Origin: Curvularia sp. ZM96
Taxonomy: Eukaryota; Ascomycota; Dothideomycetes; Pleosporales; Pleosporaceae
Reading direction: 5' to 3'
Assembly (NCBI GenBank): GCA_022457065.1
Contig: JAJGBQ010000003.1
Coordinates: 3,596,001 to 3,660,000 of the forward strand
Length of the DNA: 64,000 nucleotides
Shown here in pieces: positions 1 through 11,640 of this stretch (positions are counted from its first letter, which is position 1; each line of letters starts with the position of its first letter). The notes under the pieces are model-generated. The model searched no databases. It was not told where the DNA came from and saw only the letters and a list, made by a program, of their open reading frames with translations. Position numbers and translations under genes: made by a program.

Positions 1-1062
1 TGCATCTCAACCAAGCTGCTGCATATGTAAAGATCTACCGTGACGGAAGTGTCTTACTGCACCATGGAGGAACAGAGATGGGCCAGGGTCTCTATACGAA
101 GATGTGCCAGATCGCTGCACAGGAGCTCGGTACTCCACTCGATGCTATCTACACGCAAGACAGCCAGACTTACCAGATTCCTAATGCATCGCCTACGGCT
201 GCATCGTCTGGATCTGACCTCAACGGCATGGCTGTGAAGGATGCGTGCGATCAGCTCAACGAACGTTTGAAGCCATACCGTGAGAAACTTGGCAAAGACG
301 CATCATTGAAGGAAATAGCACATGCTGCCTATGTTGATCGTATCAACCTTGCTGCCAATGGCTTTTACAAGATGCCCAAGGTCGGATACACCTGGGGAGA
401 TACTAACCTTGAGACTGTCAAGCCCATGTACTACTACTGGACACAAGGAGCATGTTGCTCAGAAGTGGAGCTTGATCTTCTCACCGGCGATCATACTGTA
501 CTGCGGTCGGATATCATGATGGTAAGTTCTCTCCTGCTCCTTTAGCTGCAGCTACTAACACACTGATCAGGACGTCGGTAACTCCATCAATCCCGCGATA
601 GACTACGGCCAGATTGAAGGCGCCTTTATCCAGGGTCAAGGTCTCTTCACCATCGAAGAGTCCCTCTGGACACGCAATGGTCAGCTCTTCACGCGTGGCC
701 CAGGTACCTATAAGATCCCCGGCTTCAGCGATATCCCCCAAATCTTCAACTCCAGCATGCTGCGATACGATAACGATGGTAAGCCGCTGAACTGGCATCA
801 TCTGAGGACTGTGCAAAGTAGCAAGGGTATCGGTGAGCCGCCCCTCTTTTTAGGCAGCACGGTGTTCTTTGCACTGAGGGAAGCTGTTGTCGCGGCGAGA
901 AGGATGAATGGAAAGGAGGTTGGTGGCGAAGCGGGCGTATGGAATATGGATAGTCCGGCAACATGCGAGAGACTGAGATTGGCGGTTGGGGATGAGCTTG
1001 TGGACAAGGCAAAGACGGTGAAAAAGGAAGGGGAAACAGGATTTTTGGTTGCTGTTGCTTGA
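1..1062 (+). CDS. Molybdenum hydroxylase of the xanthine dehydrogenase family, C-terminal part (nicotinate hydroxylase HxnS candidate)
   Basis: Partial gene entering from the left edge; two exons, 1-521 and 571-1062, with a phase-0 intron containing TACTAAC. About 337 C-terminal residues are visible, all in the Mo-pterin domain: HHGGTEMGQG near the edge, then DVGNSINPAIDYGQIEGAF, TRGPGTYKIPGF and KGIGEPPLFLGS. The last holds the glutamate that is catalytic in this family. These enzymes hydroxylate N-heterocycles using Mo-cofactor, two 2Fe-2S clusters and FAD. Sequence alone does not separate purine hydroxylase (hxA) from nicotinate hydroxylase (hxnS). The downstream neighbours match the other hxn enzymes of Aspergillus nidulans, which favours hxnS. 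The family is sure; the substrate is inference. Confidence 0.9.
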
Positions 1063-1411
1063 GAAGGGCGTTGAGGACGGATTTGTGAGAAATTGAATAA
1101 TGGGCGCCTTGAAATTGTTATCAATCAGACGTAGTGCTGGGTGCTGAGTGGAAAAAGGAAATGAAATTGATTTGTTGATTGTTCTTACACCTAGCAATTG
1201 ATTTCCTGATGTAGGATGGTAGGTGCGATAAATTCAAAGAGATAAAGGATATAGTTGTATATATTCAAAAGCTGTATGTGTCTAATAGAAAGATAAGAGA
1301 AAACTCCAGTCTCGCTTTTCCGCAAAAGGCCTATATAAGCCGTGCCTGGAAAAAGAAGGGGACAAAGTAGGGAAGTCGTGAATCTAAAAACGCACACATG
1401 CACAGTTCGCC
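1063..1411. other. Convergent intergenic stretch
   Basis: Region between two converging stop codons (molybdenum hydroxylase on plus, monooxygenase on minus). It should hold both 3' UTRs and polyadenylation signals. I see no gene here. Confidence 0.6.
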
Positions 1412-3472
1412 CTAAGTATCCTGCATAAACCGATCGTAATAATCGTCCATCCATTGCACCGCGGCAGCGCCACTCTCCCTCGTTCCATCCGCAAAGCGGC
1501 GGAACGTGCCAACGTAGCCATCTGGTCGCACATTGACGACTACGACTTCATTCTTGTCGAGTCCGTCTAGCCACTTGTCCATGCAGCTCTGCTTGCGCGT
1601 GTCTTTCTCTGGAATGTCATCGAGATACAGCGTGAAAGCTGACTCGCGCAATGCGGTCGGCAGGTCCCTGAGCTCGAAATTGCTTCTGTTTTCATCGGTC
1701 ACGAGGGCGTATGTGAAGACACCGCTAACAGGCGTGTATCGTTCCGGGATGACGAATTCATCGTGCGGTGCTGCGAGTGGTGGTTGCACGGTGTATGAAG
1801 CGTTGCCGGCAGCGGTTAGGCGGCCTACGTAGGAGCTTTGTCCCAAATGTGCGTGAGAGACTGTTTCTAAAAAGGGCATGGAGTTGCGAATGTTGTGTGT
1901 GAAGAAATAAATGCGGAATTGACCAAGAGCTGGGATGTCGGTTTGGATATCGACCGGGTTGGCGTCGATGTAGCGAGTTACCTTTGCAGGTGGTAACAGA
2001 AAGCCCGGCTTCAGGTGGCCACGGGAAGAGTCTTTTGACTGTACGTTGAGCGCGTTCAGATCGTAGTTGACGCCGTAACCAGAGATAAAGGCAACGTTCT
2101 TGGCAAAGTTTGCTGCGAGCGCTGTGGGATCACTTTTGTGGAAAGCCTGGGCATGCTCGTAATCAAAATCGATCAAATCCTTTGCGATCTTCTGTCGTTC
2201 CTGCTCATAGGACTGGAGTAGCGCAGGCTTCGCTAGACCACGTATAGCAAAGTTGAGCTTCCAGGCGAGGTTCCACGCGTCGTGCATTGACGTATTCATT
2301 CCTTGTGCCGCTTTAGGAGAATGCGTATGGCTGGCATCACCTGCAATGAAGACTAGTTGGTCGTCATCGGTGAAACGAGCTGCTACGCGCTGTCCGATCT
2401 TGTAACGTCCAACCCACTCAACGCTTCTCCACTCCAACCTGTATGGACGCAATATAGCCTGGGCGCGCTTTTGCACAAACTCTTGTGTGGCTTGTTGAGT
2501 ACCTATTACATCAGTCGCGTCCGGACGCAGTTCGATATACAGTCGAGTCAGGCCCCTCTCACGAGGAATCATGAGCACAGAGCCAAGTGCATCTGACTGG
2601 ATGACTACCTTGCTCCAGATATCCGGAAAGTCAGTGTCAAGCACACCGTCTATGACACCCCAAACGGCATCGGTTGACGATCCCACAAGATTGGCACCTT
2701 GTATGCACTTGCGAACCTTGGAATGTGCACCATCACAGCCGACTATGTATCTTGTGTTGAATGTTTTCTTGGCGCGATTGACATCCTGCTGACAGTTTAC
2801 GGTCAAAGGACGGATGGACATTGGTGTGTACTTGAAATCAACGAACGCAGTGTTCCTGGCAACTACGACACCTCTTTCTTTCAAATCGTCCTCCAGTACG
2901 CCTTCGACCATACCCTGGTGGACCAGCAACAAATGCGGGTCGAGGAGATCAACGACCGGCGGGTAGTGAACCTCGCGGCCAGTACGGTATAGGGACTTTT
3001 CGGGCGTCGACTTCCAGAAGGCAATGTCGTAAATCTTTACACCTTTCCGCAGTAAAGGCTCAGCAAGGCGCATCTGGCGTAGTGTCTCGATTGTCTTGGG
3101 CTGAAGCCCGTCGGCGCGGCCCGCTGCCGTGCGGTTGGGGCGGTCATCGATGATGCGCGTCTTGATTCCGTATCGCACCAAGTTGTCACTGTCTTTTTGT
3201 CAGATGCTATCTTCCAATTGATATGCCAGAACTCACGCAAGCATGAGACCCGCAGGCCCTGCGCCAACGACCATGACATCACTCATGAAGCTAGAGTAGT
3301 CTTCCTCTCTGGTGTAGGGCACGGACGGTGTAGTTTCCAAACTGCTACCAGTAGAACGCGAGTCGACGTCGGAAACAGTGGTGGTGATGCCAGGCGACAT
3401 CTTCTCGCGGACCGATGTTGGTGGGCTGTTGGACGTTGAGCGCTTCATGCGAGTCCATAATGAGGGCGCCAT
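1412..3472 (-). CDS. hxnV: FAD-dependent phenol 2-monooxygenase-like hydroxylase (HxnV-like)
   Basis: Two exons on the minus strand, 3472-3237 and 3188-1412, joined across a 48-nt intron with GTGAGT donor; the junction restores the helix after the FAD motif. Predicted 670 residues, the usual length for phenol 2-monooxygenases. The Rossmann FAD motif VVGAGPAGLML is at about residues 67-78, followed by GRADGLQPKTIE and the second FAD motif FIAGDASHTHSPKAAQGMN at about 345-360. The last ~200 residues match the thioredoxin-like dimerisation domain of this family. Family members hydroxylate phenolic or pyridinol rings with NADPH and O2. Beside an hxn-type amidase and imide hydrolase it fits HxnV, which acts on a dihydroxypyridine intermediate. 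About 60 residues precede the FAD motif, so an internal start at MSDVMVVGAG is possible. Confidence 0.85.
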
Positions 3473-3991
3473 GCTATGTAGTTGGGCGGCCGTTAAGAGG
3501 GCCGGCCGCTAAAGCAAAGATGGGGGTTTCGGCACGGGGGTGTTGAGAAGGATTGAGGGGCAGCGTTCGATTGTCTGTCGAACATGCGCCCATTTTCTAA
3601 CCACGGAAGAGTCTCTTGGACCCGTCCATAGCGCGTCATTGTGCTGGTAGCTGCGAAAATTGCTGTCCGCAATGGAGTAATGCGACACAAGGGGTCGGAA
3701 CGGACGTATGCAGGCTGCCGCAGTCATCTTTGTCCTCCGAGAGTGCCGTGCCGTCCTCGTCGGCATCCCTGCGGCGGTGTGCCCCCACCCTTGATACCCT
3801 CGCTGCCCATGCCAACACCATCAAGGGCATGGAATGCCGACAAAGTACCGAGAGACGGCAACTAGCTGTCCGGAGCAAGTCTTGATATTGCATCCACGTG
3901 GTGGTTGGGGTTCCTGAGGATGCTCCCGTACACCGTTTAATGCCACGCTCTTCCCCCACTAACTTCCGCTACCTTCATACGTACCACCAGC
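3473..3991. promoter_or_regulatory. Divergent promoter between the hxnV-like and hxnN-like genes
   Basis: 519 bp separating two head-to-head genes, so both are probably driven from here. Just upstream of the monooxygenase start is a GC-rich inverted repeat: GCGGCC at 3486-3491 and GGCCGC at about 3505-3510. No convincing gene was found. No regulator-specific site can be named from sequence alone. Confidence 0.5.
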
Positions 3992-5951
3992 ATGACGCCA
4001 CCCAGCACCCCCCTATGGCGGCAGACAGCCACGAAAAAACAAAAGCTGCGCGATGAAGCCATCCAGAGATTCGCGGCCGCTGAAACATCCTCATCCGAGG
4101 TACATCCGTGAACCCACAGCAATGTCGCCCAAGCTGACGACTACGTTCAGTCGATCGCCAATGCGGAGGACAGCCTGCACTTGACGACCGTGATCAATAG
4201 CGTTGAAGGGGTTTCGAAGGCCATCTCCTCTCATAATGTGACGGCAACGCAGCTGCTGCTCGCCTATATCAGCCGGTAAGAATTGTGAAATCATGAATTA
4301 TCGACCCATTCTCACGCCACTTTTCCCCAGAGCTGTAAACGCCCAAAACCATGTACGGCCCGCCACTTTGGTCCGGCTTCGATCCCTAGTTCCGCTAACA
4401 TGCATAGGTAAACTGGCACGTGTTTGGATATCAACCCAACGTGCTCTTCTGCTGACAGATTCAGCTTGACCGAGATCCTTTTTGACGATGCGCTCAAACG
4501 CGCCAAGGAGCTTGATACCTTCTTCAAGGAGAATGGTCGGCTTGTGGGGCCTCTTCATGGAGTCCCAATGTCCCTCAAAGACCAATTCGATGTTCAGGGA
4601 TACGACAGCACGTTGGGATATGTAGGACGAGCTTTCAAGCCTGCTAAGGAAGACTGCGTTCTGGTTTCTTTATTGAGAGACATGGGTGCTGTCATCATTG
4701 CAAAATCTAACTTGCCGCAAAGTATCATGGTATGTGGGAAGATGACTGCTTTTGCGCGCTGCACCCAGACCAGAATGTATGACTGAGGTTTCCAGTGGTG
4801 CGAGACAGACAACCCGTTGTGGGGTCGGACCGTTCATCCCAAGAATCCTGAATTCACACCGGGGGGATCTACTGGTGGAGAAGCCACGCTTCTGGCACTG
4901 CAAGGTACGGTAGTTGGATGGGGCACCGACATTGGAGGCAGTATCAGGATCCCCACTCATATGAATGGATTGTATGGGTTGAAGCCCAGCAGTACGCGTC
5001 TGCCGTACCAAGGCGTCTCCGTGTCAACGGATGGCCAAGAGCACGTACCCTCCGTCATAGGGCCGATGACACGAAACATGGAGTCCCTGGTTGCAGTCAC
5101 GAAGGCAGTGATCGACGCCAATCCCTGGGACCAGGACCCTAAATGCTGTCCAGTTCCTTGGCGATCTGCAGTTTACCAAGATGCGCTATCCAGGCCGTTG
5201 GTGATCGCAGTTATGCGAGATGATGGTGTAGTAAGGTGTCATCCGCCCATTTTGCGAGTATTGGACCAAGTAGCTAGCAAGTTGCAAAAGGCTGGGCATG
5301 AAATTATACCTTGGTTGCCAGGCAACCTGCACCAGGAGTGCGTGGATGTTATGGTAAGTCGAGCCCTAGCGCTTCTTCGCCTGACTCGAACGTGACATAA
5401 GGCAGGACCAATATTACACGGCTGATGGCGGTGAAGATATTCGGCGTGACGTTGAAGCCGGCGGAGAGCCATTCATACCACATGTCGAAGCCCTTGTGAA
5501 CAAGGGACAGCCCATCTCGGTATACAATTATTGGCAGCTCAACAAGAAGAAACTGGAACTGCAAAAGCGATATCTTGACCTTTGGAACTCGACCATATCC
5601 GAAACGAGCGGCAAGCCTGTCGATATCCTGCTCACGCCGGTAATACCGCATTCTGCAGTGCCTCACGGCAAATGCCGGTGGGTTGGGTACACAAAAGTCT
5701 TCAATTTTGTTGACTATCCAGCGGTTGTGCTGCCTGCTGGTCAGGTCTCAAAAGAGGCCGATGCGGAGGCCGCTCAGACCATGCGCGAATACCACCCCAG
5801 AAATCCCTTGGATGAATGGAACTGGAACACGTTTGATCTGCAGTCGATGGATGGTATGCCGATAGGTGTTCAGGTCGTAGCTCGCCGACTGCAAGAAGAG
5901 AAGGTGCTCGGTGCTGCTTGTGCTATTGACAAGATAGTCAACGACATGTGA
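3992..5951 (+). CDS. hxnN: Amidase (HxnN-like)
   Basis: Amidase-signature enzyme of about 543 residues, a normal length for fungal acetamidase/amidase proteins. Proposed exons: 3992-4099, 4151-4275, 4331-4352, 4408-4415, 4465-4729, 4796-5353, 5406-5951. The catalytic lysine lies in HGVPMSLKDQF. The Gly/Ser region PGGSTGGEA supplies the cis-serine, and GTDIGGSIR the nucleophile. Exon 4 is only 8 nt and is followed by a GC-AG intron; this is the one model I found that rebuilds the conserved NCLTEI block in frame. In Aspergillus nidulans HxnN deamidates the open-chain hydroxyglutaramate of nicotinate breakdown. The position between hxnV-like and hxnM-like genes supports that role. The amidase call is firm, the substrate inferred. 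Confidence 0.85.
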
Positions 5952-6406
5952 AACTGTACAGTAATATGTACGTACGTAAGTACGTACGGAGATACTTTTC
6001 CGACAATTTGGCTGGCAGATGGCCGTGCACACATTAAGTTGGGTTTCACCGACGAGATGCCGAGTTTGAAGATGTCGATGACGTTGGCCATCCTGGGAGA
6101 TGAAGGCCGATGCACGTGAGCACGTGAGAGCGTGAGAACGCGACGACGCGACGACGTGATGATAAGACAATGGGCGGATGCAATGATTCATGGCATCCCC
6201 CACCTTCCAACCGAGTTATCAGCTCCGCTCGGAAAGTGACGTTGCACCACGATTGCCGATGAGCGGGGTAGTGATACCAGCCATCACAAGCTATGCAGCT
6301 GCGTTATCGTGCCTTTGATCAGGTTTTGCCCTGCACTCCAATACTTGCATCCATTTCCTCCACCTTTCTGTGCTGCGGCCGCCATCACTGCTGAGAAACG
6401 AAGACC
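5952..6406. other. Intergenic, with low-complexity repeats
   Basis: Holds the amidase 3' end and the promoter of the next gene. There is a (TACG)n-like tract at 5968-5989. A GTGAG-rich stretch at 6112-6157 contains two CACGTG hexamers about 9 bp apart (from 6113 and 6121). CACGTG is the core of bHLH sites. No gene seen. Confidence 0.5.
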
Positions 6407-7597
6407 ATGGGCAAAAAACGAGTGCTTGTTAGTTATGGCGTCGACATTGATGTAAGATCAGTGGCTTCAGACGATAGGAACGTTGTTGATCATGGTTGGC
6501 GCAGGCTGTTGCTGGCTGGCTTGGTTCATATGGCGGCGAAGATTCAACGAGCGATATAAGCAGAGGTGAGAAGCGCTTCAAGCACCGAAGGTTTGTTCGC
6601 GACTGACTTTCTGCAGGTCTCTGGGCCGGTACGGTAGGAACCCAACGCCTACTCAAACTGTTCGATAAATACAATATCAAAGCAACTTGGTTCATTGTAC
6701 AGTCATCCTATATGTCGGCTACACAAACTTTGCTAACCCGTAAAGCCCGGTCACTCTCTCGACACATTCCCAGAAGACTGCGCCGCCGTTCGAGATGCAG
6801 GCCATGAGATTGGACTCCATGGCTACTCTCACGAGAACCCAACCGACATGACTTTTGAGCAACAGCGCGACGTTCTAGACAAGACCTACAAACAACTCAC
6901 CGCTTTCTGTCATGGCAAACCACCGCGAGGCTCGGTAGCTCCGTGGTGGGAAACCTCCAAGGAAGGGGTGGAGCTGCTGCTTTCCTACGGCATTGAATAC
7001 GACCACTCCATGTCACACGAAGACCATCGCTGCTACTGGCTGCGTACCGGCGACGAATGGACCAAGATTGACTATTCCAAGAAAGCGGAGGAGTGGATGA
7101 AACCGCTTACGAAAGGACAAGAGACCGGACTAGTGGAAATTCCAGGTTCGTGGTATATAGACGACCTGCCTCCGATGATGTTCATGAAGAAGAGTGCAAA
7201 TAGTCATGGCTGGGTGAACCCGAGGGATGTCGAGCAGATATGGATGGATCACTTCGATTACTTCTACAGGGAGTACGATGAGTTTGTCTTCCCGATGACA
7301 ATTCATCCTGATGTATCCGGTAGACCACATGTTTTGCTCATGCATGAAAGGTATAGCAAGTTGGTATACATCCATAATGAGCTGTTTGCTTACAAGGACG
7401 ACAGAATTATCGAACATATCAACAAGCACGAGGGTGTCGAGTGGGTTACGATGGAGCAGATGGCAGATGAATTCAAGAAGAACAACAAAGTTCCAGAGGG
7501 TGCAATGATGCCTGCACCACGCGGTCAGATTCTGAAGCTGCAAAAGGAAGGCAAGGCATATTCCTTGATCGATTACGATGGCCCCATACTGGAATGA
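6407..7597 (+). CDS. hxnM: Polysaccharide-deacetylase-fold cyclic imide hydrolase (HxnM-like)
   Basis: Four exons: 6407-6451, 6505-6565, 6617-6696, 6746-7597; 345 residues. Metal-binding motifs of the NodB-homology fold are clear: an early aspartate in GVDID and the histidine pair in EIGLHGYSHE, then RGSVAPWWE. It resembles the PgdA/imidase branch (short protein, no signal peptide, no chitin-binding module) more than secreted chitin deacetylases, so a cytosolic small-molecule hydrolase is likely. HxnM of the A. nidulans nicotinate route opens a hydroxylated cyclic imide to the amide that HxnN then deamidates. Its place next to the amidase supports this. A generic carbohydrate deacetylase is the alternative reading. 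Confidence 0.83.
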
Positions 7598-8393
7598 CCA
7601 TCCGTAGGACAGATTTAACATGTAGTATTCTGGTCTTGGCATTCTCTGTTGTTTACAATTGTACGTAGTACAAGAGTTTGGCAGGAACAACCCAGAAGAA
7701 GGCTCCATGACGTGAATGTGCATATCACGTGACGACCATTGTCTTGGACTACTGCTAGCGTGGGGCTTCTTATCATCCATCCCATGCTAAAAAGGCACAT
7801 CGTCCGTTTCCCTTTCTTAGATTGCATATTAATCGGCGTGCTGTACCCTATCTTCCTACACTGGAAAGCTTTCTTCCGTGATACCCTATCCGTACCTCTG
7901 CGTCAGCATCGGGACGCGGAACCTATCGGGGTGGGGCAGATGCATACCCCTCACGCCCCGTCATGCGCCAGCTTTCCGCATCTATCTTCACGGCCTCCCC
8001 ACACTTGCGTCGACGGCAACATTAGCCTTCCCCAAATGCAGCTCCACCAGTCGTCTCCACCAATCGAGCTGGTCGCCCTCACTAGGCACGACGGTGCAAA
8101 AGCAAATAAACGTGCGGAGCTTATCTAGCTTTGAACCTCATGCGTCTGTTGAGCTACTGTCGTTGTCACACGCATTGACCCTCTATAGGTAGGTGAGCAA
8201 GCGTATGACGACAATCATGCTGCCAGCTGACAACGCTTGACTGAAATCTTGGATGATGCATGCTCTATCGACTTGATCAGCCTTGTAACCTTTTTCTACA
8301 TGTGTAGTTACATATATTGTCTTTGTTCAGCATCGTTTGTGAGCGTTTGCTGCTTTTAGGATAACCATCTAGCGGTAAGCAGGTTGTGACATC
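7598..8393. other. Intergenic, promoter of the hxnX-like gene
   Basis: 796 bp between two plus-strand genes. It contains two GTGGGGC motifs, at 7760-7766 and 7931-7937, the same heptamer that recurs in other intergenic stretches of this window. Short open frames here have no family resemblance. No gene called. Confidence 0.5.
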
Positions 8394-9915
8394 ATGGCGC
8401 CGACTAAACCTCAGGTCATCAAGAAGCGACATCGAGATGAGGCGAGTAAGTTGGATGTAGGTTAATACCTCATTTAGTCGATTTTGATCTCTGTTTATTC
8501 ACCTTCTCGAAGGGTCTACCATTAATTTTACATCCTAGGTCATTATTGTCGGCGCAGGCCTTGGTGGCCTCGGAGCAGCGATATCAATTCTCTTAGCCGG
8601 CCATAACGTGCATGTCCTCGAGTCGACTTCGGAAATTGGTGAAATTGGTGCTGGGATCCAGTGTCTACCTAATTCCTCTCGTGTCCTTATCTCTTGGGGC
8701 CTCGAAGCGTACCTTACGAAACATGCGACGACACCACGGTTATGTAATATGCTTGGCTGGAAGGGTAACAAGATAAGTGACATGAACTTTCACGAATACG
8801 AGAAAGAATGTGGTACGCCGTTCTGGGACTTTCATAGAGCGGATTTGCACAGGGGTCTGTTAGAAAGAGCTGTCGAGTTAGGAGCCAGGGTGACTACTAG
8901 TGCAAGAGTTATAGGTGTCGAGTACGAGGATGATGAAAGGAACCACACTACGAGGGCTACAGCTGTGTGTGAAGATGGCACAAGACACTCAGCTGACCTG
9001 GTAGTGGGTGCGGACGGTATCAATTCAAAATGTCGCGAGATATTACTAGGCCGTAAGGATCCACCGCTTCTTACTGGCGATTTGGCATACAGGCTTCTAC
9101 TTAGTACAGAGGATATGCTCAAGGATCCAGAACTAAGAGGCTTCGTAGAAGACCCCCAGGTCAACTACTGGATAGGACCGGACGCCCACGCAGTCAACTA
9201 CGTGCTCCGCGGCGGAAAGCTCTTCAACATGGTCCTCCTTGTACCCGACGACATGCCCGCGGGAGCAAACACACTCGCAGGCAATGTACAAGAAATGAGA
9301 GCCCTCTATAAAGATTGGGACCCAAGGATACCCAAGCTACTCGCCCTCTGTCAATCCGTCTCTAAATGGCGTCTTATGATCCGCCCGGGCCTTGACCCCA
9401 CATGGTCAGATCCATCGGGCGCCTACACGATTCTCGGAGATGCTGCTCACGCCACACTGCCTTATCTCGCTTCGGGCGCTGGCATGTCGCTGGAAGATGG
9501 GCACGTGCTGGGTCTCTGCCTTGCGCGAGTCAAGAATAAATCGTCGGCTGAGAAGAAGAAGGCTTTGGCGGTTTACGAGCGTTGTCGGCGGGACCGCACT
9601 GAGCGCGTTGTTTCGCGCGGTAACCGCCAGCAATATCTCTACCATGTTCATGATGGACAGGTGCAGGAGCAGCGGGATCACTTGTTGCGTGCTTTTGGCG
9701 AGTTTGCTGGCAAGGGGAGAGTAAGCAGGGAAGAATATGAGGAAAGGGGGCTGAGGGTTGGTGATGACCCGCTAGCATGGAGGTGGGGAGGTGTGGGAAG
9801 TTGGTTGTTGACATATGTCTGTGAAGAGGATGTTGAGAGGAGGTGGAGAGAGATGGAGATGGAGGACGGAAGGAGAGAGGATACAGGTATGGAGAGTATG
9901 AGGGCGGTGTTGTAA
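8394..9915 (+). CDS. hxnX: Salicylate-hydroxylase-like FAD monooxygenase (HxnX-like)
   Basis: Two exons, 8394-8456 and 8539-9915; 479 residues. The donor is the GTAGGT after the codon for D21, which gives SKLD followed by VIIVGAGLGGLGAA; a nearer GTAAGT donor would break the frame. Motifs of group A flavin monooxygenases are all present: GAGLGGLGA (residues ~25-33), the DG motif VVGADGINSKCR, and the GD motif TILGDAAHATLPYLASGAGM. These enzymes hydroxylate, sometimes with decarboxylation, a carboxylated aromatic ring. In the nicotinate pathway HxnX converts 6-hydroxynicotinate to 2,5-dihydroxypyridine, like bacterial NicC. With the neighbouring hxn-type genes that is the best reading. A true salicylate hydroxylase cannot be excluded. 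Confidence 0.85.
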
Positions 9916-10284
9916 GGGATTGTGTAATTTCGAGAAAGATGTCATCTTGGCTTGATATGAGGATGGTTTTGTAGTTAGTTTGTCAGTATCACACACGCAC
10001 TAGGGAAGTGACGCTAGAATTGATGTAATGATATCACAATGGTAGAAAGAAAGCGGAAGATTCTAGTAATAGTTAGGTCAGACGGGAGCATATATAATGT
10101 ATAAAGAGGTGACTGCTTAACAATGCATTTGTAGTCTCTCACAGTGCTGAAAATAAACTGAAAAATTATATTATCCATGTGCCAAAAAGATGTCAACTCT
10201 TTTTCTATGCTCGGATAACATCTCTTAAAAAGATGAACGAAAAACAATCCCGTCTTCGCTACACTTTCCTGGCTGCCCATCTCC
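9916..10284. other. Convergent intergenic stretch
   Basis: Lies between two converging genes. AT-rich toward its right side. Expected to contain the two 3' UTRs. No gene seen. Confidence 0.5.
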
Positions 10285-11640
10285 TCACTTGAGCGGATGT
10301 ATCTTCTCAAACTCCTTTAGCACATCCTCCACCATCCACACATCATCTCCACAAGTGAATCCCTTGGTCAAAACCCCCCACAAGCGCCTTGCCAGCATCA
10401 ATTCCACGCTGTATGTACTCTTGAGGAATACTTCCCCAACAACACCTTCAAACACCCTCTTGACCTCCCTCAACTCCTCATCCTGCGGCTCCACCGACGC
10501 ATCCTTCTCGTCCTCATCTTTACTCCAGGCAAAAGACGGAGCGCGCGTGCTCATAAACGAGGGCGCAAAGAGCGCAGAATCCCAGTCTAGGATCCCGGTG
10601 ATGCGGACGTCAGTGTCGGAAATTACTTCCACAAGCAAGTTGCGGGGTAGCATGTCGCCGTGGTAGAGGTAGAAAGGGTCAGAGTCAGGGATGAGGCCCA
10701 GGTTGTGCAGGACGTGTATCATCTTAGTGATTCGGGGCCAGAGATCTTCGCCAGAGCGGAGACCGGAGGCGCTTGCATAGGCGCTCTGGCGGGTACATAG
10801 GTCGAGAAGGAAGTCTTTGGTAGTCTGGGGGCCGGAGAGGTTGGATACTACTGCTGTACGGCTTGAGCTAGGGATAGGGATGGGTTCTGTGCGGACGAGA
10901 TCGTGTTTGAGGTCGTAGGTAGTGTTTCTAATGCTGATGATGCCGGCGCATTTATTCTTTACCTTGCGCAGTTCGAGAAGGAGAGTCGAGATGGCGCGCA
11001 TGCTGCTGAGGCGCTGGGCGTGGTTCAGTGTCGCCCAGAGTTCGTTCAGCGGCTGGCCTGGAAGACGCTCCTGCAGCATGTATGCATTGCCTAGGCTGTT
11101 GTGCGGAGTAGAGTCGATAACGACGACTTCGGGTACGGAGTAGGCGAGGCGGTGCTTGAGATAGTTCAGGGTGGTAACTTGGTGGTACATGTCTTGTGTG
11201 CGGAAGCGCGGTACCCGGAGTATCAAGTGCCTTGGTTTGATCTCAGGCTCTTTTCGTCCTCCGAAGCATGGCTTGATCATGTTTCGCATGCCCTTGAGAG
11301 AGTACCAGGGGAATTTGGGTGGGATTTTGCAGAGAGTGATGCCAATCATGTGGTTGTACGCTCCGTCTTCTGTTGGATCGATTTCCACGTCTTCAGGACC
11401 ATAATCGGGAAATGCGTCAAGGATTGCCTCGGCGACGCTTTTCTTCAGTTTAGAGGGCTCCTGTTCGAATTCGGACATTGAGGGTTGAGGATTCGTGGCC
11501 GGACTGGGACTGTCGTAGCGGCCTCCATCTCCCGCTGGTAATGGAGGGTCCATTTCGGTACTGTCATCTTCGCTGCCTTCGTCTGAGGATTCATCTACAA
11601 ATTCAGTGACTTTACTATCTGGGCCAAGATGACCAGACAT
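10285..11640 (-). CDS. Aminoglycoside-phosphotransferase-family kinase-like protein
   Basis: Single open frame of 451 residues. The protein-kinase-like fold of the APH family is recognised by LYHGDMLPRNLLVE (catalytic Asp and Asn, about residue 327) followed about 20 residues later by ITGILDWDSALFAP, where the first Asp of DWD binds Mg. The first ~70 residues are acidic, Ser/Pro-rich and probably disordered (DESSDEGSEDDST). Fungal genomes carry many such proteins of unknown substrate; antibiotic resistance should not be assumed. It stands on the minus strand, converging on the hxnX-like gene, and shows no obvious link to that cluster. Confidence 0.82.
   Translation of the reverse strand: MSGHLGPDSKVTEFVDESSDEGSEDDSTEMDPPLPAGDGGRYDSPSPATNPQPSMSEFEQEPSKLKKSVAEAILDAFPDYGPEDVEIDPTEDGAYNHMIGITLCKIPPKFPWYSLKGMRNMIKPCFGGRKEPEIKPRHLILRVPRFRTQDMYHQVTTLNYLKHRLAYSVPEVVVIDSTPHNSLGNAYMLQERLPGQPLNELWATLNHAQRLSSMRAISTLLLELRKVKNKCAGIISIRNTTYDLKHDLVRTEPIPIPSSSRTAVVSNLSGPQTTKDFLLDLCTRQSAYASASGLRSGEDLWPRITKMIHVLHNLGLIPDSDPFYLYHGDMLPRNLLVEVISDTDVRITGILDWDSALFAPSFMSTRAPSFAWSKDEDEKDASVEPQDEELREVKRVFEGVVGEVFLKSTYSVELMLARRLWGVLTKGFTCGDDVWMVEDVLKEFEKIHPLK

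Noticed and set aside
4331..4470. Apparent frameshift or pseudogene break in the amidase
   Set aside because: A microexon plus GC-AG intron restores the conserved block in frame, and an open alternative splice also exists, so no break is needed.
5968..5989. TACG repeat as a possible binding site
   Set aside because: Looks like simple-sequence slippage; not a known regulator site and not repeated elsewhere in the window.
10289..11481. Several plus-strand open frames antisense to the APH-like kinase
   Set aside because: They are shadows of the 451-residue minus-strand gene, which carries clear catalytic motifs.
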